DNA of 12,047 bases from an uncultured Gammaproteobacteria bacterium. Lineage in GTDB: Bacteria; Pseudomonadota; Gammaproteobacteria; GCA-001735895. The position numbers and the translations under genes were made by a program. Shown here piece after piece: positions 1 to 7,448 of the stretch; the stretch's first letter is position 1, and every line of letters starts with the position of its first letter. The stretch is from the NCBI GenBank assembly GCA_945787265.1, contig CALZHS010000032.1:5055-17101 (forward strand). Direction: 5' to 3'. Below the pieces are notes generated by a model that worked only from the letters and a program-made list of their open reading frames with translations, was not told the DNA's origin and ran no database searches.

Positions 1-293
1 AGCAGCCAGTGACCCAGCGGCATAAACACCAGGGTTGGCGCCACCATGCAGGCAGTCGCACGCCAGTCGATCTGGCGGTAAACCACCTTGAACAGGTAGA
101 CGCTGGCGATAAAATCGACCACCAGGATTTTCGATACGATGCTGTAGGGCGTAAAAAACAGGGTCAGAATGGCGAGCATAAATGCGGGACCGCCAAAACC
201 GGTGAAGCCGCGGATCAACCCGGCACCGAAGGCTACAATGGCAATAATTGCCATACTGGGCTCGGCGCCGACACTGATCTGAAGAAAATCCAT
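1..293 (-). CDS. TauE/SafE (TSUP) family membrane transporter, N-terminal part
   Basis: Partial gene: the ATG is at 293-291 and the frame stays open for 97 codons to the left window edge. The visible protein is hydrophobic. It begins MDFLQISVGAEPSMAIIAIV and carries GLIRGFTGFGGPAF around residues 26-39, a glycine-rich signature of the TauE/SafE sulfite/sulfonate exporter (TSUP) family. About three membrane segments can be seen (roughly residues 13-30, 37-55 and 80-97). TSUP proteins move small anions such as sulfite or organosulfonates across the inner membrane; the substrate here is unknown. The start lies 12 bp after the stop of the PuuB-like gene on the same strand, so the two are probably cotranscribed. 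No clear ribosome-binding site precedes the ATG. The family call is fairly sure, the function is not. Confidence 0.8.
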   Translation of the reverse strand, partial: MDFLQISVGAEPSMAIIAIVAFGAGLIRGFTGFGGPAFMLAILTLFFTPYSIVSKILVVDFIASVYLFKVVYRQIDWRATACMVAPTLVFMPLGHWL

Positions 294-305
294 GTTGTTA
301 GATCA

Positions 306-1673
306 CTAGAAACCAATCCGATCGCGCAGTTTATAAAAACTCAGGCCGGCGCGTAGGTATTGCCGGCGTAAAAATGCGAGCGGAAACCGGGGCGGGCGAC
401 CGCGCACGATGGCCGGCAAGTGCATCGGCAAATGATGGTTCCCTGGTGTTTTTCCCGCTAGCCACCTGGCAAGTTCGCGACCGCTCCAGGTTGCACTGTT
501 GACACCGTTACCATGGTAACCATAAGCAAAGTAAATCGATTTATCCTCTGGCATCCTGCCGATCGAAGGCCGAAGGTTCAGTGCAAAGCAAACCAGGCCA
601 CGCCACTGGTGGGTGTACTCGAGGTCGGCAAACTGCGGCCACATATCTGCGATCGATCGCTTAAGCTCGTCATAGGTCGCTTCGGCACCCGCCGGGTTGC
701 CGATATGATCGGCGCGGCCACCGAGCATGAAACGACCGTCGCTCAGCAGGCGATAGTAGAAAAACATGTGTTTCGAATTAATGGCTGGACTCTGGGTATG
801 CCAGCCTTTTTGCACGAGCTCAGACTCACTCATGGGTTGGGTTACAACGATGGCGCTTTGTACCGGTAATGGTCTGCCGCGAACACCGGGATGTAAATGC
901 TCGGGCATGAAACCGTTACCGGTCAGAATCACCTGTTTGGCGCGCAGTGATCCGGCGGCGGTTTCCAGCAGGTGACGGCCGTCATCCTGTTTGTGCCAGT
1001 GCAGTACTTCGCTGTGCGTGTGGATCTGAGCACCCCTGCGTTCGGCAGCCGCGGCAAGCCCCCTGGCATAGCGTAACGGGTGCAGTGCAAACGATGGCCT
1101 GATCGCGATCGCACCGTGTTGATGCGGCGAGTCGTAACCGATCTCGCGAAACTCGTCCTTGCTGTGGATTGTCACGTCGACGCCGAGTAGTGTCTGCTCG
1201 AGCTCGGCATTTTTTAGCAGCTCTGTAAAATGAGCATCGCTGTCGGCAACAATAAACTCGCAGTCACCCTGCAGCAGAAAATCGATACTTTCCTCGGCAC
1301 CGAGTGTACGCACCAGGTTAACCGCCTCGGCCTGGCTCTGGTAGAAGCTCCGGGTTTGTTCGACGCCGAATTTTGCCAACTGTGCTTTAAGCGAGACCTT
1401 GGTAGCGCCGGTGGTGCAAAAGCCGCCATTGCGGCCCGAAGCGCCCCAGCCGATATGGCCGGCTTCAAGCAGGCGCACGTCAATGTTGTAATCACGTGCC
1501 AGGTGCAGTGCCGCAGAAAGCCCGGTATAGCCACCCCCGATGATTGCCACATCGCAGCTTTGCGCGCCCGACAGCGCTTCAGCTGCAAGGCCTGATGCGC
1601 CCGCGGTTGCCTCCCAGTACGACGGTTGTGCCTGGTCGAACTGATAAAGGCTCGGATGAAATAAAGTCTTCAT
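306..1673 (-). CDS. PuuB-like FAD-dependent amine oxidoreductase (DAO family)
   Basis: A 455-residue flavoprotein of the DAO (glycine oxidase / D-amino acid oxidase) fold. The FAD-binding Rossmann motif is IIGGGYTGLSAAL at about residues 44-56, with the ribose-binding acid E70, followed by GASGRNGG near 78-84. That stretch and the C-terminal YKLRDRIGF closely resemble gamma-glutamylputrescine oxidoreductase PuuB (as I recall it, IGFGASGRNGG and a terminal SLRDRLGV). Related enzymes oxidise secondary or primary amines with oxygen, giving an aldehyde or keto product and H2O2; the true substrate is not evident. I chose the ATG at 1673 because GGAAA lies about 9 nt upstream and it begins at the family's usual N-terminus. 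The frame is open 25 codons further to an ATG at 1748, but that stretch (CSSSVHQLEGRLSEN) does not look like the family. A TSUP transporter gene follows 12 bp downstream. Confidence 0.85.
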   Translation of the reverse strand: MKTLFHPSLYQFDQAQPSYWEATAGASGLAAEALSGAQSCDVAIIGGGYTGLSAALHLARDYNIDVRLLEAGHIGWGASGRNGGFCTTGATKVSLKAQLAKFGVEQTRSFYQSQAEAVNLVRTLGAEESIDFLLQGDCEFIVADSDAHFTELLKNAELEQTLLGVDVTIHSKDEFREIGYDSPHQHGAIAIRPSFALHPLRYARGLAAAAERRGAQIHTHSEVLHWHKQDDGRHLLETAAGSLRAKQVILTGNGFMPEHLHPGVRGRPLPVQSAIVVTQPMSESELVQKGWHTQSPAINSKHMFFYYRLLSDGRFMLGGRADHIGNPAGAEATYDELKRSIADMWPQFADLEYTHQWRGLVCFALNLRPSIGRMPEDKSIYFAYGYHGNGVNSATWSGRELARWLAGKTPGNHHLPMHLPAIVRGRPPRFPLAFLRRQYLRAGLSFYKLRDRIGF

Positions 1674-1858
1674 GCTAATGTTTTCCGACAACCGGCCCTC
1701 CAACTGATGCACCGATGATGAACAGGCCAAATGCTTGCCGCGAGGCACTGTCGGATACGGCTATATAGAAGCTGTTGGTAATTGAGGATAGCAAGTCGCC
1801 TGTGAGAGCTCTGTAAATGCCTGCCATCATTACCCACAAGTGTCCGGGTATCCAGGTA
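1674..1858. other. 185-bp intergenic gap between the yrbL-like gene and the PuuB-like gene
   Basis: Gap between two minus-strand genes. A 75-codon minus-strand frame crosses it, but it overlaps the end of the yrbL-like gene, resembles nothing I recognise and has no clear ribosome-binding site, so I do not call it. The gap presumably carries the promoter of the PuuB-like gene. A TATATA box lies at 1762-1767 on the minus strand, but I found no well-spaced -35 partner. Its right-hand end (about 1826-1859) holds a palindromic repeat described separately. There is no hairpin with a U tract, so no intrinsic terminator is evident for the hut arm. Confidence 0.5.
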
Positions 1859-1859
1859 T
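1826..1859. repeat. Degenerate intergenic palindromic repeat, copy 1
   Basis: ATCATTACCC and GGGTATCCAGGTA flank a short centre, giving TACCC (1831-1835) paired with GGGTA (1846-1850). The layout matches the element at 9922-9960 (TCATCCCCG, then CGGGGAT, then CCAGGTA), including the shared CCAGGTA at the right. It resembles the small GTCAT-CCCGC-GCGGG-ATCC palindromes scattered between genes in many proteobacteria. It sits at the 3' end of the first yrbL-like gene and may act in mRNA 3'-end stability; that role is inference. Confidence 0.4.
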
Positions 1860-2470
1860 TATGCTTGATCGGTGGGTGCCGACTCTGGATCGGGCACTTC
1901 ATGCTGTGAGCGTACTTCCGGCGTGCGATAAACGTGGGCGATGAAGCGAGCCCAGCGCCGCCGGATCTTGCGGCGCACCAGAAACGGAAAGAAGTCCAGC
2001 CAGTTCAGCGCTATCACGTCACCAAGCCCGTCGATTGCCACCAGCCGGACCTTGGTCGCGGAGGATTTCTGTACCAGCAGGTTACCGATGGTCAGGTCGT
2101 GATTGAAGATGATCAGGTTTTGCAGAAACGCGTTTTTCAGTTCGTCCAGGTAAGGCTCGAATTCCCCGATCGGGAAGCCCTGGGCCAGATACCAGTTCAG
2201 CGGCCTCGAAATTTCACCATCGTAATTACGAATCAGGTCAACCACGATGCCCTGGCCGAGGTTGGTTTCACAGAGGCCATAAAACTTCGGGATATGCTCG
2301 TCAACAACCCCGCCACGTTTTTGCAAGCTACGATAAAACTTTATTTCACGTTTGGATTGTGTGCTGATTTTTCCAGTTGAAATCTTGATTGCCTTGCGGG
2401 GGTCCTCGGGATGGACGTAACACGCGCGTTCCCTGCCCTTGCCGATTGGGTCTGAATTGATCTGCAGCAT
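1859..2470 (-). CDS. yrbL: YrbL-family kinase-fold protein (paralogue A), last gene of the hutF arm
   Basis: A 203-residue soluble protein of the YrbL family (E. coli YrbL is known as a PhoP-network gene product of unknown biochemical role). Features match a small kinase-like fold: a glycine loop GKGRER at 10-15, AIKI with a candidate ATP-binding lysine K29, REIKFY with E42 as a possible helix-C glutamate, NHDLTIGN (D125 and N130 as a catalytic-loop-like D-x4-N) and AIDGLGD (D147 as a metal-binding DFG-like aspartate). A basic patch RRKIRRRW follows at 166-173. The start is ATG at 2470, 27 bp behind hutG and on the same strand, with only a weak ribosome-binding site, so it is probably cotranscribed with hutFHG. 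A second member, about 40% identical by eye, lies at 10107-10703. No substrate is known, and kinase activity is inferred from motifs only. Confidence 0.8.
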   Translation of the reverse strand: MLQINSDPIGKGRERACYVHPEDPRKAIKISTGKISTQSKREIKFYRSLQKRGGVVDEHIPKFYGLCETNLGQGIVVDLIRNYDGEISRPLNWYLAQGFPIGEFEPYLDELKNAFLQNLIIFNHDLTIGNLLVQKSSATKVRLVAIDGLGDVIALNWLDFFPFLVRRKIRRRWARFIAHVYRTPEVRSQHEVPDPESAPTDQA

Positions 2471-2497
2471 GGTCGGGGATCTAGTCCAGAATTTTGG

Positions 2498-3220
2498 TCA
2501 GTTGTCATCAACATAATGCCACGGCGCCCCCTCGATCATGTAATTGCATTGTGCCAGTTCCATCTGGATTGCGTGAAATCCGCGCCCGGGTTCGCCATAG
2601 TGCCGAGTGGTCCAGCCACCCTTGAAGCGGCCGTTCAAAACGCTGCTGTATTGCGTGGCGCGCGTGCACCTGGCCTGCAACGCGGACTCGATCGACGGAT
2701 CACAACTGCTGCCGCTGTTGGTGCCGATATTGAAATCGGGCAAGCGGCCCTCGAACAGGAAGGGTAGCTGTGAACGAATTGAATGGCAGTCGTACAGTAT
2801 GGCGTAACCGTGCGCCTGGTGTATGCGCTCGAGTTGCTGACGCAACGCGTCGTGATAAGGCTGGTGATAGCGCTGCTGACGCTCGACTATTTCGTCCTGC
2901 GACGGTGCCTGTCCGTCGAGGTATATTTCGGTCCCGTCAAAGCTTGTCGTCGGGCACAGGCTGGTCGTGTTCTGCCCCGGGTACAGCGACACATCGGCGG
3001 GGTCGCGATTCGCATCAACGACGTAGCGATGCACCGGCGTACTGACGACAGTGGCATCCGGGAGCAGGTCGTCATAGAGGCGGCTGATATGCCAGTCGGT
3101 ATCGGCCCGGGCGTGGCCGACGGCGTTGAGGCGGACCAGGATTGCTTCCGGAATTTCGATACCGCCATGCGGTTGTGCCAGCAGCAGCGGGCTGCTGCCG
3201 GGCTTGACGAACGGTTTCAT
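2498..3220 (-). CDS. hutG: N-formylglutamate deformylase (N-formylglutamate amidohydrolase)
   Basis: A 240-residue cytoplasmic enzyme that hydrolyses N-formyl-L-glutamate to glutamate and formate, the last step of the HutF-type histidine pathway. Family signatures include QPHGGIEIPE at 16-25, ADTDWHISRLYDDL near 39-52, YDCHSIRSQLPFLFEGRLPDF near 143-163 and VLNGRFKGGWTTRHYGEP near 193-210. The histidines and acids in these blocks are likely metal and substrate ligands. It is slightly shorter than Pseudomonas HutG (about 267). The ATG at 3220-3218 overlaps the hutH stop (ATGA), which points to translational coupling, and no separate ribosome-binding site is seen. A YrbL-family gene follows after 27 bp. 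The presence of hutF in the same unit supports a deformylase rather than a formimidoylglutamase. Confidence 0.95.
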   Translation of the reverse strand: MKPFVKPGSSPLLLAQPHGGIEIPEAILVRLNAVGHARADTDWHISRLYDDLLPDATVVSTPVHRYVVDANRDPADVSLYPGQNTTSLCPTTSFDGTEIYLDGQAPSQDEIVERQQRYHQPYHDALRQQLERIHQAHGYAILYDCHSIRSQLPFLFEGRLPDFNIGTNSGSSCDPSIESALQARCTRATQYSSVLNGRFKGGWTTRHYGEPGRGFHAIQMELAQCNYMIEGAPWHYVDDN

Positions 3221-4764
3221 GAATCGAGCTGTGGCAGCAAACCGATTTCCCCCAGCGAAGCGATGATAACGCGATCCATGACCAGTTTTTTAACCTCGGC
3301 GATATCATCGGCAAGATAACGGTCGTTCTCGAGCGGCGCCACCTGCGCGCGAATTTTCTTTACCACCTGCTGCAGTCGTTCACTGGTGTTTAGCGGCGCG
3401 CGGAACTCGATACCCTGGGCGCTGATCAATAATTCGATGGCAATAATATTTGCCAGGTTGTGATTCATTTCGTTCAGTCGCCGGGCCGCATGGCAGGCCA
3501 TTGATACATGGTCTTCCTGGTTGGCACTGGTCGGGGTCGAGTCAATCGAGCAGGGTGCGGCGCGCTGCTTGTTTTCGGCCATCAGCGCGGCTGCCGTAAC
3601 CTCGGCCAGCATGAAACCCGAGTTAAGGCCCGGATCGGGCGAAACAAATGCCGGTAAGCCAAAATTTTGCGCGGGGTCGACCGTTGTGGCTATGCGACGC
3701 TGCGCGATCGAACCCATTTCTGCAATTGCGAGCGCGCACTGGTCGGCGCCGAACGCGACCGGTTCGGCGTGAAAATTACCGCCGGACAGGATCGAACCAT
3801 CCTCGATCACGACAATCGGGTTATCGGTGACCGCGTTGGCCTCGATTTCCAGCATTTGTGCGACATGCCGGAACTGATCGAGGCAGGCACCCATTACCTG
3901 CGGTTGACAGCGGATGCTGTAAGGGTCCTGCACGCGTTGGTCGTCTTCACGATGAGATTCGCGAATCACTGATCCTTCGAGCAACGAGCGCAGGCAGAGC
4001 GCGGCATCGATTTGACCCTGTTGTCCGCGCAAGGCATGAATTTCGGAGCGGAATGGCCGCGTCGATCCCATCAATGCATCCGTCGTCATTGCACCGGAAA
4101 TCAATCCCGTTTGTGCGAGGCTCCAGGCATCAAACAGACCGGCCAGGGCAAGGGCGGTCGATACCTGGGTGCCGTTGACCATACCGAGACCCTCCTTGGG
4201 GCCGAGCTTGATCGGTTCCAGCTTGGCCGCCTTCAAGGCCTCTGCTGCAGGCATATCCTTACCCTCGTAATGGGCGTGGCCTTCGCCGATCATGACCGCG
4301 GTAAGATGCGCGAGCGGGGCCAGGTCACCCGATGCACCGACCGATCCCTGTGCCGGTATCAATGGAATCAGGTCCAGTTGCAACAGGGTTTGCAGGCGCT
4401 CGATAATTTTCCAGCGTACCCCGGATGCGCCGCGCCCCAGCGACAGCATTTTCAATACGATAACCAGGCGCACCACTTCGCGCGGCAGGTTGTCCCCCAC
4501 CCCGCAACAGTGCGACAGGATCAGGTTACGCTGCAGCCTGGTTGTCTGTCGTGCCGGGACTCGAGTACTGGCAAGCTTGCCGAAACCTGTATTAATGCCG
4601 TAAACGGGTTCGTTAGAGGAGGCTGCCCCGGCGACTATTTCGGCAGCAGCATCGACACGCGGTTTGCAGGATTCGTCGAGGCGCACGTTTACATTTTTGC
4701 GATAAACTCGAAGCAGGTCGGCGAGACGTGCTTCGCCTGGAGTCAACAACAGCGCTTTAGCCAA
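3217..4764 (-). CDS. hutH: Histidine ammonia-lyase (histidase)
   Basis: A 515-residue cytoplasmic enzyme converting L-histidine to trans-urocanate and ammonia, the first step of the pathway. The MIO electrophile forms from A144-S145-G146 in GSVGASGDLAPLAH. YGINTGFG with catalytic Y55 is present, as are the conserved blocks QDPYSIRCQPQVMGA, SGGNFHAEP and PTSANQEDHVSM. Length and start match Pseudomonas HutH (about 510). The start is TTG at 4764-4762. An in-frame TAA lies immediately upstream, so no earlier start is possible, and a GAGGGTGA ribosome-binding site (overlapping the hutF stop TGA) sits 5-6 nt away. The hutF stop is 11 bp upstream and the hutG ATG overlaps the hutH stop, so hutFHG is one tight operon. 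Confidence 0.97.
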   Translation of the reverse strand: MAKALLLTPGEARLADLLRVYRKNVNVRLDESCKPRVDAAAEIVAGAASSNEPVYGINTGFGKLASTRVPARQTTRLQRNLILSHCCGVGDNLPREVVRLVIVLKMLSLGRGASGVRWKIIERLQTLLQLDLIPLIPAQGSVGASGDLAPLAHLTAVMIGEGHAHYEGKDMPAAEALKAAKLEPIKLGPKEGLGMVNGTQVSTALALAGLFDAWSLAQTGLISGAMTTDALMGSTRPFRSEIHALRGQQGQIDAALCLRSLLEGSVIRESHREDDQRVQDPYSIRCQPQVMGACLDQFRHVAQMLEIEANAVTDNPIVVIEDGSILSGGNFHAEPVAFGADQCALAIAEMGSIAQRRIATTVDPAQNFGLPAFVSPDPGLNSGFMLAEVTAAALMAENKQRAAPCSIDSTPTSANQEDHVSMACHAARRLNEMNHNLANIIAIELLISAQGIEFRAPLNTSERLQQVVKKIRAQVAPLENDRYLADDIAEVKKLVMDRVIIASLGEIGLLPQLDS

Positions 4765-4775
4765 TTAATTCACCC

Positions 4776-6140
4776 TCAGTTTGCCAGTTGATCGAGTGTG
4801 GTTCGATAATTATGCGCGATGCTTTCTTCGTCGACGTGATGACCCTGATCGATCAGTTTTACGCCACCGATATAAACATCGCGCACCAGGATTGAGTTTC
4901 CGGAAAAAATCCAGCTATCGATCAAGTCATCCTTGGTGCGGCCGTAAAGGCGCGGGTGATCGTGATCCAGCACCACGAAATCAGCGCGACTGCCCGCAGC
5001 GATGCGGCCAATGTCGCGACCGCAGGCTTGAGCACCACCTTCGAGGGCACCATCGAGCAGGTTACGACCGGTGTTGGCGATTGCGTCGGATATCAGCACG
5101 TTGCGACCGCCGGTTTGCAGCCTCATCCCGTACTCGAGCCAGCGCAATTCTTCCACCGGATCAATCGAAATGTGGCTGTCGGAACCGATGGCCCAGCAAC
5201 CCTGCTTTGAAAAATATTCGCGCGCGTTGAAAAATCCATCACCGAGGTTGGCCTCGGTGGTCGGGCACAGTCCGGCAACACAGCCACTGTCTGCCATGGT
5301 TGCGGTTTCGTGATCATTGATATGGGTGGCATGAATCAGGCACCAGTTTTTGTCGATATTGAAGTTAGCGAGCAGCCATTCAACCGGACGCATACCGGAC
5401 CATTCGAGGCAATCGTCGACCTCTCTGGTTTGCTCAGCCACGTGCACATGAATGGCGGCGAGACCATCGAGTGATGCAATAACCTCGTCCAGTAGTTCGC
5501 GACTGATCGCGCGCAACGAGTGCGGTGCGATTCCAACCGCGCAATTGCCATCGCCGACAACTGCCGCCTGCAGTGTTTTGACGATCTCGTTAAACCCGTC
5601 GGCGTCGTTCAGAAACCGCTTTTGCGCGTCGAGTGCCGTCGCGCTGCCAAAGCCGCCATATCGATACAGTACCGGTAATGCGGTAAACCCGATGCCAACC
5701 TGGCGTGCCGCCTGCAGGCACTGCAGGCTCATTTCGGCGCGATTGTCGTAAGCCTTGCCGCTGAGGTCATGATGCAGGTACTGGAATTCACCGACGCAGC
5801 CGTATCCGGCCTTGAGCATTTCGAGGTATAGCTGGGCCGCGATGTGGAACAGGTGATCGGGTTCGATGCGTTCCAGGTAATGGTACATGACCTGGCGCCA
5901 GGTCCAGAAACTGTCGGGCGTATCACCCGCCCGCTCACCCAGGCCGGCCATTGCGCGCTGGTGCGCATGCGAGTGCACGTTTGGAATAGCCGGGACCAGT
6001 ATTTCGACCCTGTCACCGTCGGAATAGGCCATTTCCGGTGAAATCGATGCGATATTGCCGCCCGCATCAATCGCAATCTGGACTGAGTCAGACCAGCCGC
6101 CGGCCAGCAGCGCCGAATTAGCCCAGATCTTGCCTGTCAT
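4776..6140 (-). CDS. hutF: Formimidoylglutamate deiminase
   Basis: A 454-residue amidohydrolase-superfamily enzyme that deiminates N-formimidoyl-L-glutamate to N-formylglutamate and ammonia, the fourth step. Metal ligands are visible: NVHSHAHQRAMAGL (HxH at about residues 54-56), HVHVAEQTREVDDCLEWSG, WCLIHATHIND and IGSDSHISIDPVEELRWLEYG, all very like Pseudomonas HutF (about 453 residues). I start it at the ATG at 6140-6138 (MTGKIWANSALLAGGW), which matches the family length and has AAGGCGGG upstream. The frame is open 19 more codons to 6197, but that extension would run through the promoter/operator. It is the first gene of the minus-strand arm, divergent from hutI, and is expected to be repressed by HutC through the palindrome at 6182-6201. 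Confidence 0.96.
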   Translation of the reverse strand: MTGKIWANSALLAGGWSDSVQIAIDAGGNIASISPEMAYSDGDRVEILVPAIPNVHSHAHQRAMAGLGERAGDTPDSFWTWRQVMYHYLERIEPDHLFHIAAQLYLEMLKAGYGCVGEFQYLHHDLSGKAYDNRAEMSLQCLQAARQVGIGFTALPVLYRYGGFGSATALDAQKRFLNDADGFNEIVKTLQAAVVGDGNCAVGIAPHSLRAISRELLDEVIASLDGLAAIHVHVAEQTREVDDCLEWSGMRPVEWLLANFNIDKNWCLIHATHINDHETATMADSGCVAGLCPTTEANLGDGFFNAREYFSKQGCWAIGSDSHISIDPVEELRWLEYGMRLQTGGRNVLISDAIANTGRNLLDGALEGGAQACGRDIGRIAAGSRADFVVLDHDHPRLYGRTKDDLIDSWIFSGNSILVRDVYIGGVKLIDQGHHVDEESIAHNYRTTLDQLAN

Positions 6141-6154
6141 ATTCAAAACCCGCC

Positions 6155-6183
6155 TTGCAAAAACGCAGCTACTAGCGTAACAT
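6155..6183 (+). promoter_or_regulatory. Candidate sigma-70 promoter of hutI-hutC-hutU
   Basis: TTGCAA at 6155-6160 (4/6 match to the -35 consensus) and TAACAT at 6178-6183 (4/6 match to the -10) are separated by 17 bp. Transcription would start near 6190, inside the palindromic operator, giving a leader of about 29 nt. The match is modest, so this is tentative. Confidence 0.4.
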
Positions 6184-6201
6184 ACTTGTATATACAAGTA
6201 T
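6182..6201. promoter_or_regulatory. HutC operator: perfect 20-bp palindrome in the hutF-hutI divergent promoter region
   Basis: ATACTTGTATATACAAGTAT is a perfect 20-bp inverted repeat centred between 6191 and 6192. Its core CTTGTATATACAAG matches the operator type reported for HutC in Pseudomonas and enteric bacteria. It is the only full copy seen in the window and lies in the 78-bp gap between the divergent starts of hutF and hutI. It covers the predicted start points and -10 regions of both arms, so bound HutC could shut both off, with urocanate as the inducer by analogy with known systems. Confidence 0.88.
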
Positions 6202-6225
6202 AGCGCACGATTACGTTAATGTCTC
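6197..6225 (-). promoter_or_regulatory. Candidate sigma-70 promoter of hutF-hutH-hutG
   Basis: On the minus strand, GAGACA (6225-6220, 4/6 match) and TATACT (6202-6197, 5/6 match) are separated by 17 bp. The -10 lies in the right half of the HutC palindrome, and the -35 falls within the first codons of hutI. Transcription would start near 6190, about 50 nt before the hutF ATG. Confidence 0.45.
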
Positions 6226-7448
6226 AAACCTTGTTTACCAATGCAACCCTTGCCTGTGTCGCTGGAGGCTCCGGTTTCGGCCTGCATGACAACTTTGCCC
6301 TACTGGTCGAAGACGACCGGATTGCCTGGCTGGGGCCGATGGCAGTGTGCCCGGAAACCGCTGATCGCGAGATAATCGACTGCGAAAACCGCCTGCTGAC
6401 CCCGGGACTGATCGATTGCCACACGCACCTGGTTTATGGCGGCGATCGCGCTGACGAATTCGAGCAGCGCCTCGAGGGTGCGAGTTATGCCGAAATCGCG
6501 GCCGCGGGTGGCGGTATTGTCTCGACCGTCAAGGCAACCCGCGTCGCCAGCGCCGACCAACTGTTCGAGCAGGCGTTGCCGCGAGTGCGGCAGCTGATGA
6601 GCGAGGGTGTGACCACGCTCGAAATCAAATCGGGCTATGGTCTTGATTGCGATAATGAAATCAAGATGCTGCGCGTCGCAGGCCGGCTGGAAGCCGAGCT
6701 TGGGCTGCGTGTCCAGAAAACCTTCCTCGGGGCCCACTCGCTGCCGCCGGAATTTGATGGCCGCAGCGATGACTATATTTCGCTGGTTTGCGAGGAAATG
6801 TTGCCGCGCGCGCATGCCGAGGGCCTGGTCGATGCGGTCGACGTATTCATCGAGTCGGTCGCTTTCAGCGTGGCACAGGGCGAGCGTGTGCTGGCCCGGG
6901 CACGGGAACTGGAGTTGCCGGTTAAAGCGCATGTCGAACAGCTCAGCGACCAGGGTGGAGCCGTCATGGCGGCCGCTCATGGCGCGCTTTCGGTCGATCA
7001 CCTCGAGTACTTAGACAGCGACGACGTGGCAAGCCTGGCGCAGGCTGGAACTGTCGCAGTTCTGTTACCAGGTGCGTTTTATTTTTTACGTGAACGGCAG
7101 CTTCCCCCGATTGCCGCATTACGCGAGCAGCGGGTTCCGATCGCGCTGGCAAGCGATGCCAATCCTGGCAGCTCCCCGGTGCACTCGCTATTGCTGATTA
7201 TGAACATGGCCTGCACCCTCTTCCGGCTGACCCCGGCTGAAGCCCTGCGCGGTGTAACCCTGAACGCGGCGCGGGCCCTGGGTCTGGCAGACGAGATTGG
7301 CTCGCTCGAAACCGACAAGCAGGCCGACATCGTGATCTGGGATGTCGACCGACCGTCGTTGCTCAGCTATCGCGTCGGTATGAATCCCTGTGTTGCGGTC
7401 ATGCAGGCCGGCCAGTGGCGCGATCGTAACCGCCTGGTGATAGCATGA
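6219..7448 (+). CDS. hutI: Imidazolonepropionase
   Basis: A 409-residue cytoplasmic amidohydrolase that opens the ring of 4-imidazolone-5-propionate to N-formimidoyl-L-glutamate, the third step. The metal-binding HTH motif (H68, H70) lies in LTPGLIDCHTHLVYGGDRADEF, followed by AAAGGGIVSTVKATR, EIKSGYGLD, KAHVEQLSDQGG and ALASDANPGSSP, which carries the conserved aspartate. Length is normal for the family (about 400-410). The ATG at 6219 is the only sensible start, yet the bases before it (GCACGATTACGTTA) contain no Shine-Dalgarno sequence. It leads the plus-strand arm and its TGA overlaps the hutC ATG (ATGA at 7445-7448). Confidence 0.97.
   Translation: MSQTLFTNATLACVAGGSGFGLHDNFALLVEDDRIAWLGPMAVCPETADREIIDCENRLLTPGLIDCHTHLVYGGDRADEFEQRLEGASYAEIAAAGGGIVSTVKATRVASADQLFEQALPRVRQLMSEGVTTLEIKSGYGLDCDNEIKMLRVAGRLEAELGLRVQKTFLGAHSLPPEFDGRSDDYISLVCEEMLPRAHAEGLVDAVDVFIESVAFSVAQGERVLARARELELPVKAHVEQLSDQGGAVMAAAHGALSVDHLEYLDSDDVASLAQAGTVAVLLPGAFYFLRERQLPPIAALREQRVPIALASDANPGSSPVHSLLLIMNMACTLFRLTPAEALRGVTLNAARALGLADEIGSLETDKQADIVIWDVDRPSLLSYRVGMNPCVAVMQAGQWRDRNRLVIA

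Noticed and set aside
9..356. 115-codon plus-strand frame at the left edge
   Set aside because: It lies antisense to the TSUP gene, whose hydrophobic protein with the GFTGFGGP motif is clearly the coding frame.
1675..1902. 75-codon minus-strand frame between the yrbL-like and PuuB-like genes
   Set aside because: It overlaps the yrbL-like 3' end, includes a palindromic repeat, and has no recognisable motif or clear ribosome-binding site.
4420..4431. A second GASG in HutH (residues 112-115) resembling the MIO triad
   Set aside because: The real MIO triad is at residues 144-146 in GSVGASGDLAP. The earlier one aligns with the RGFSG helix of Pseudomonas HutH, where one residue differs by chance.
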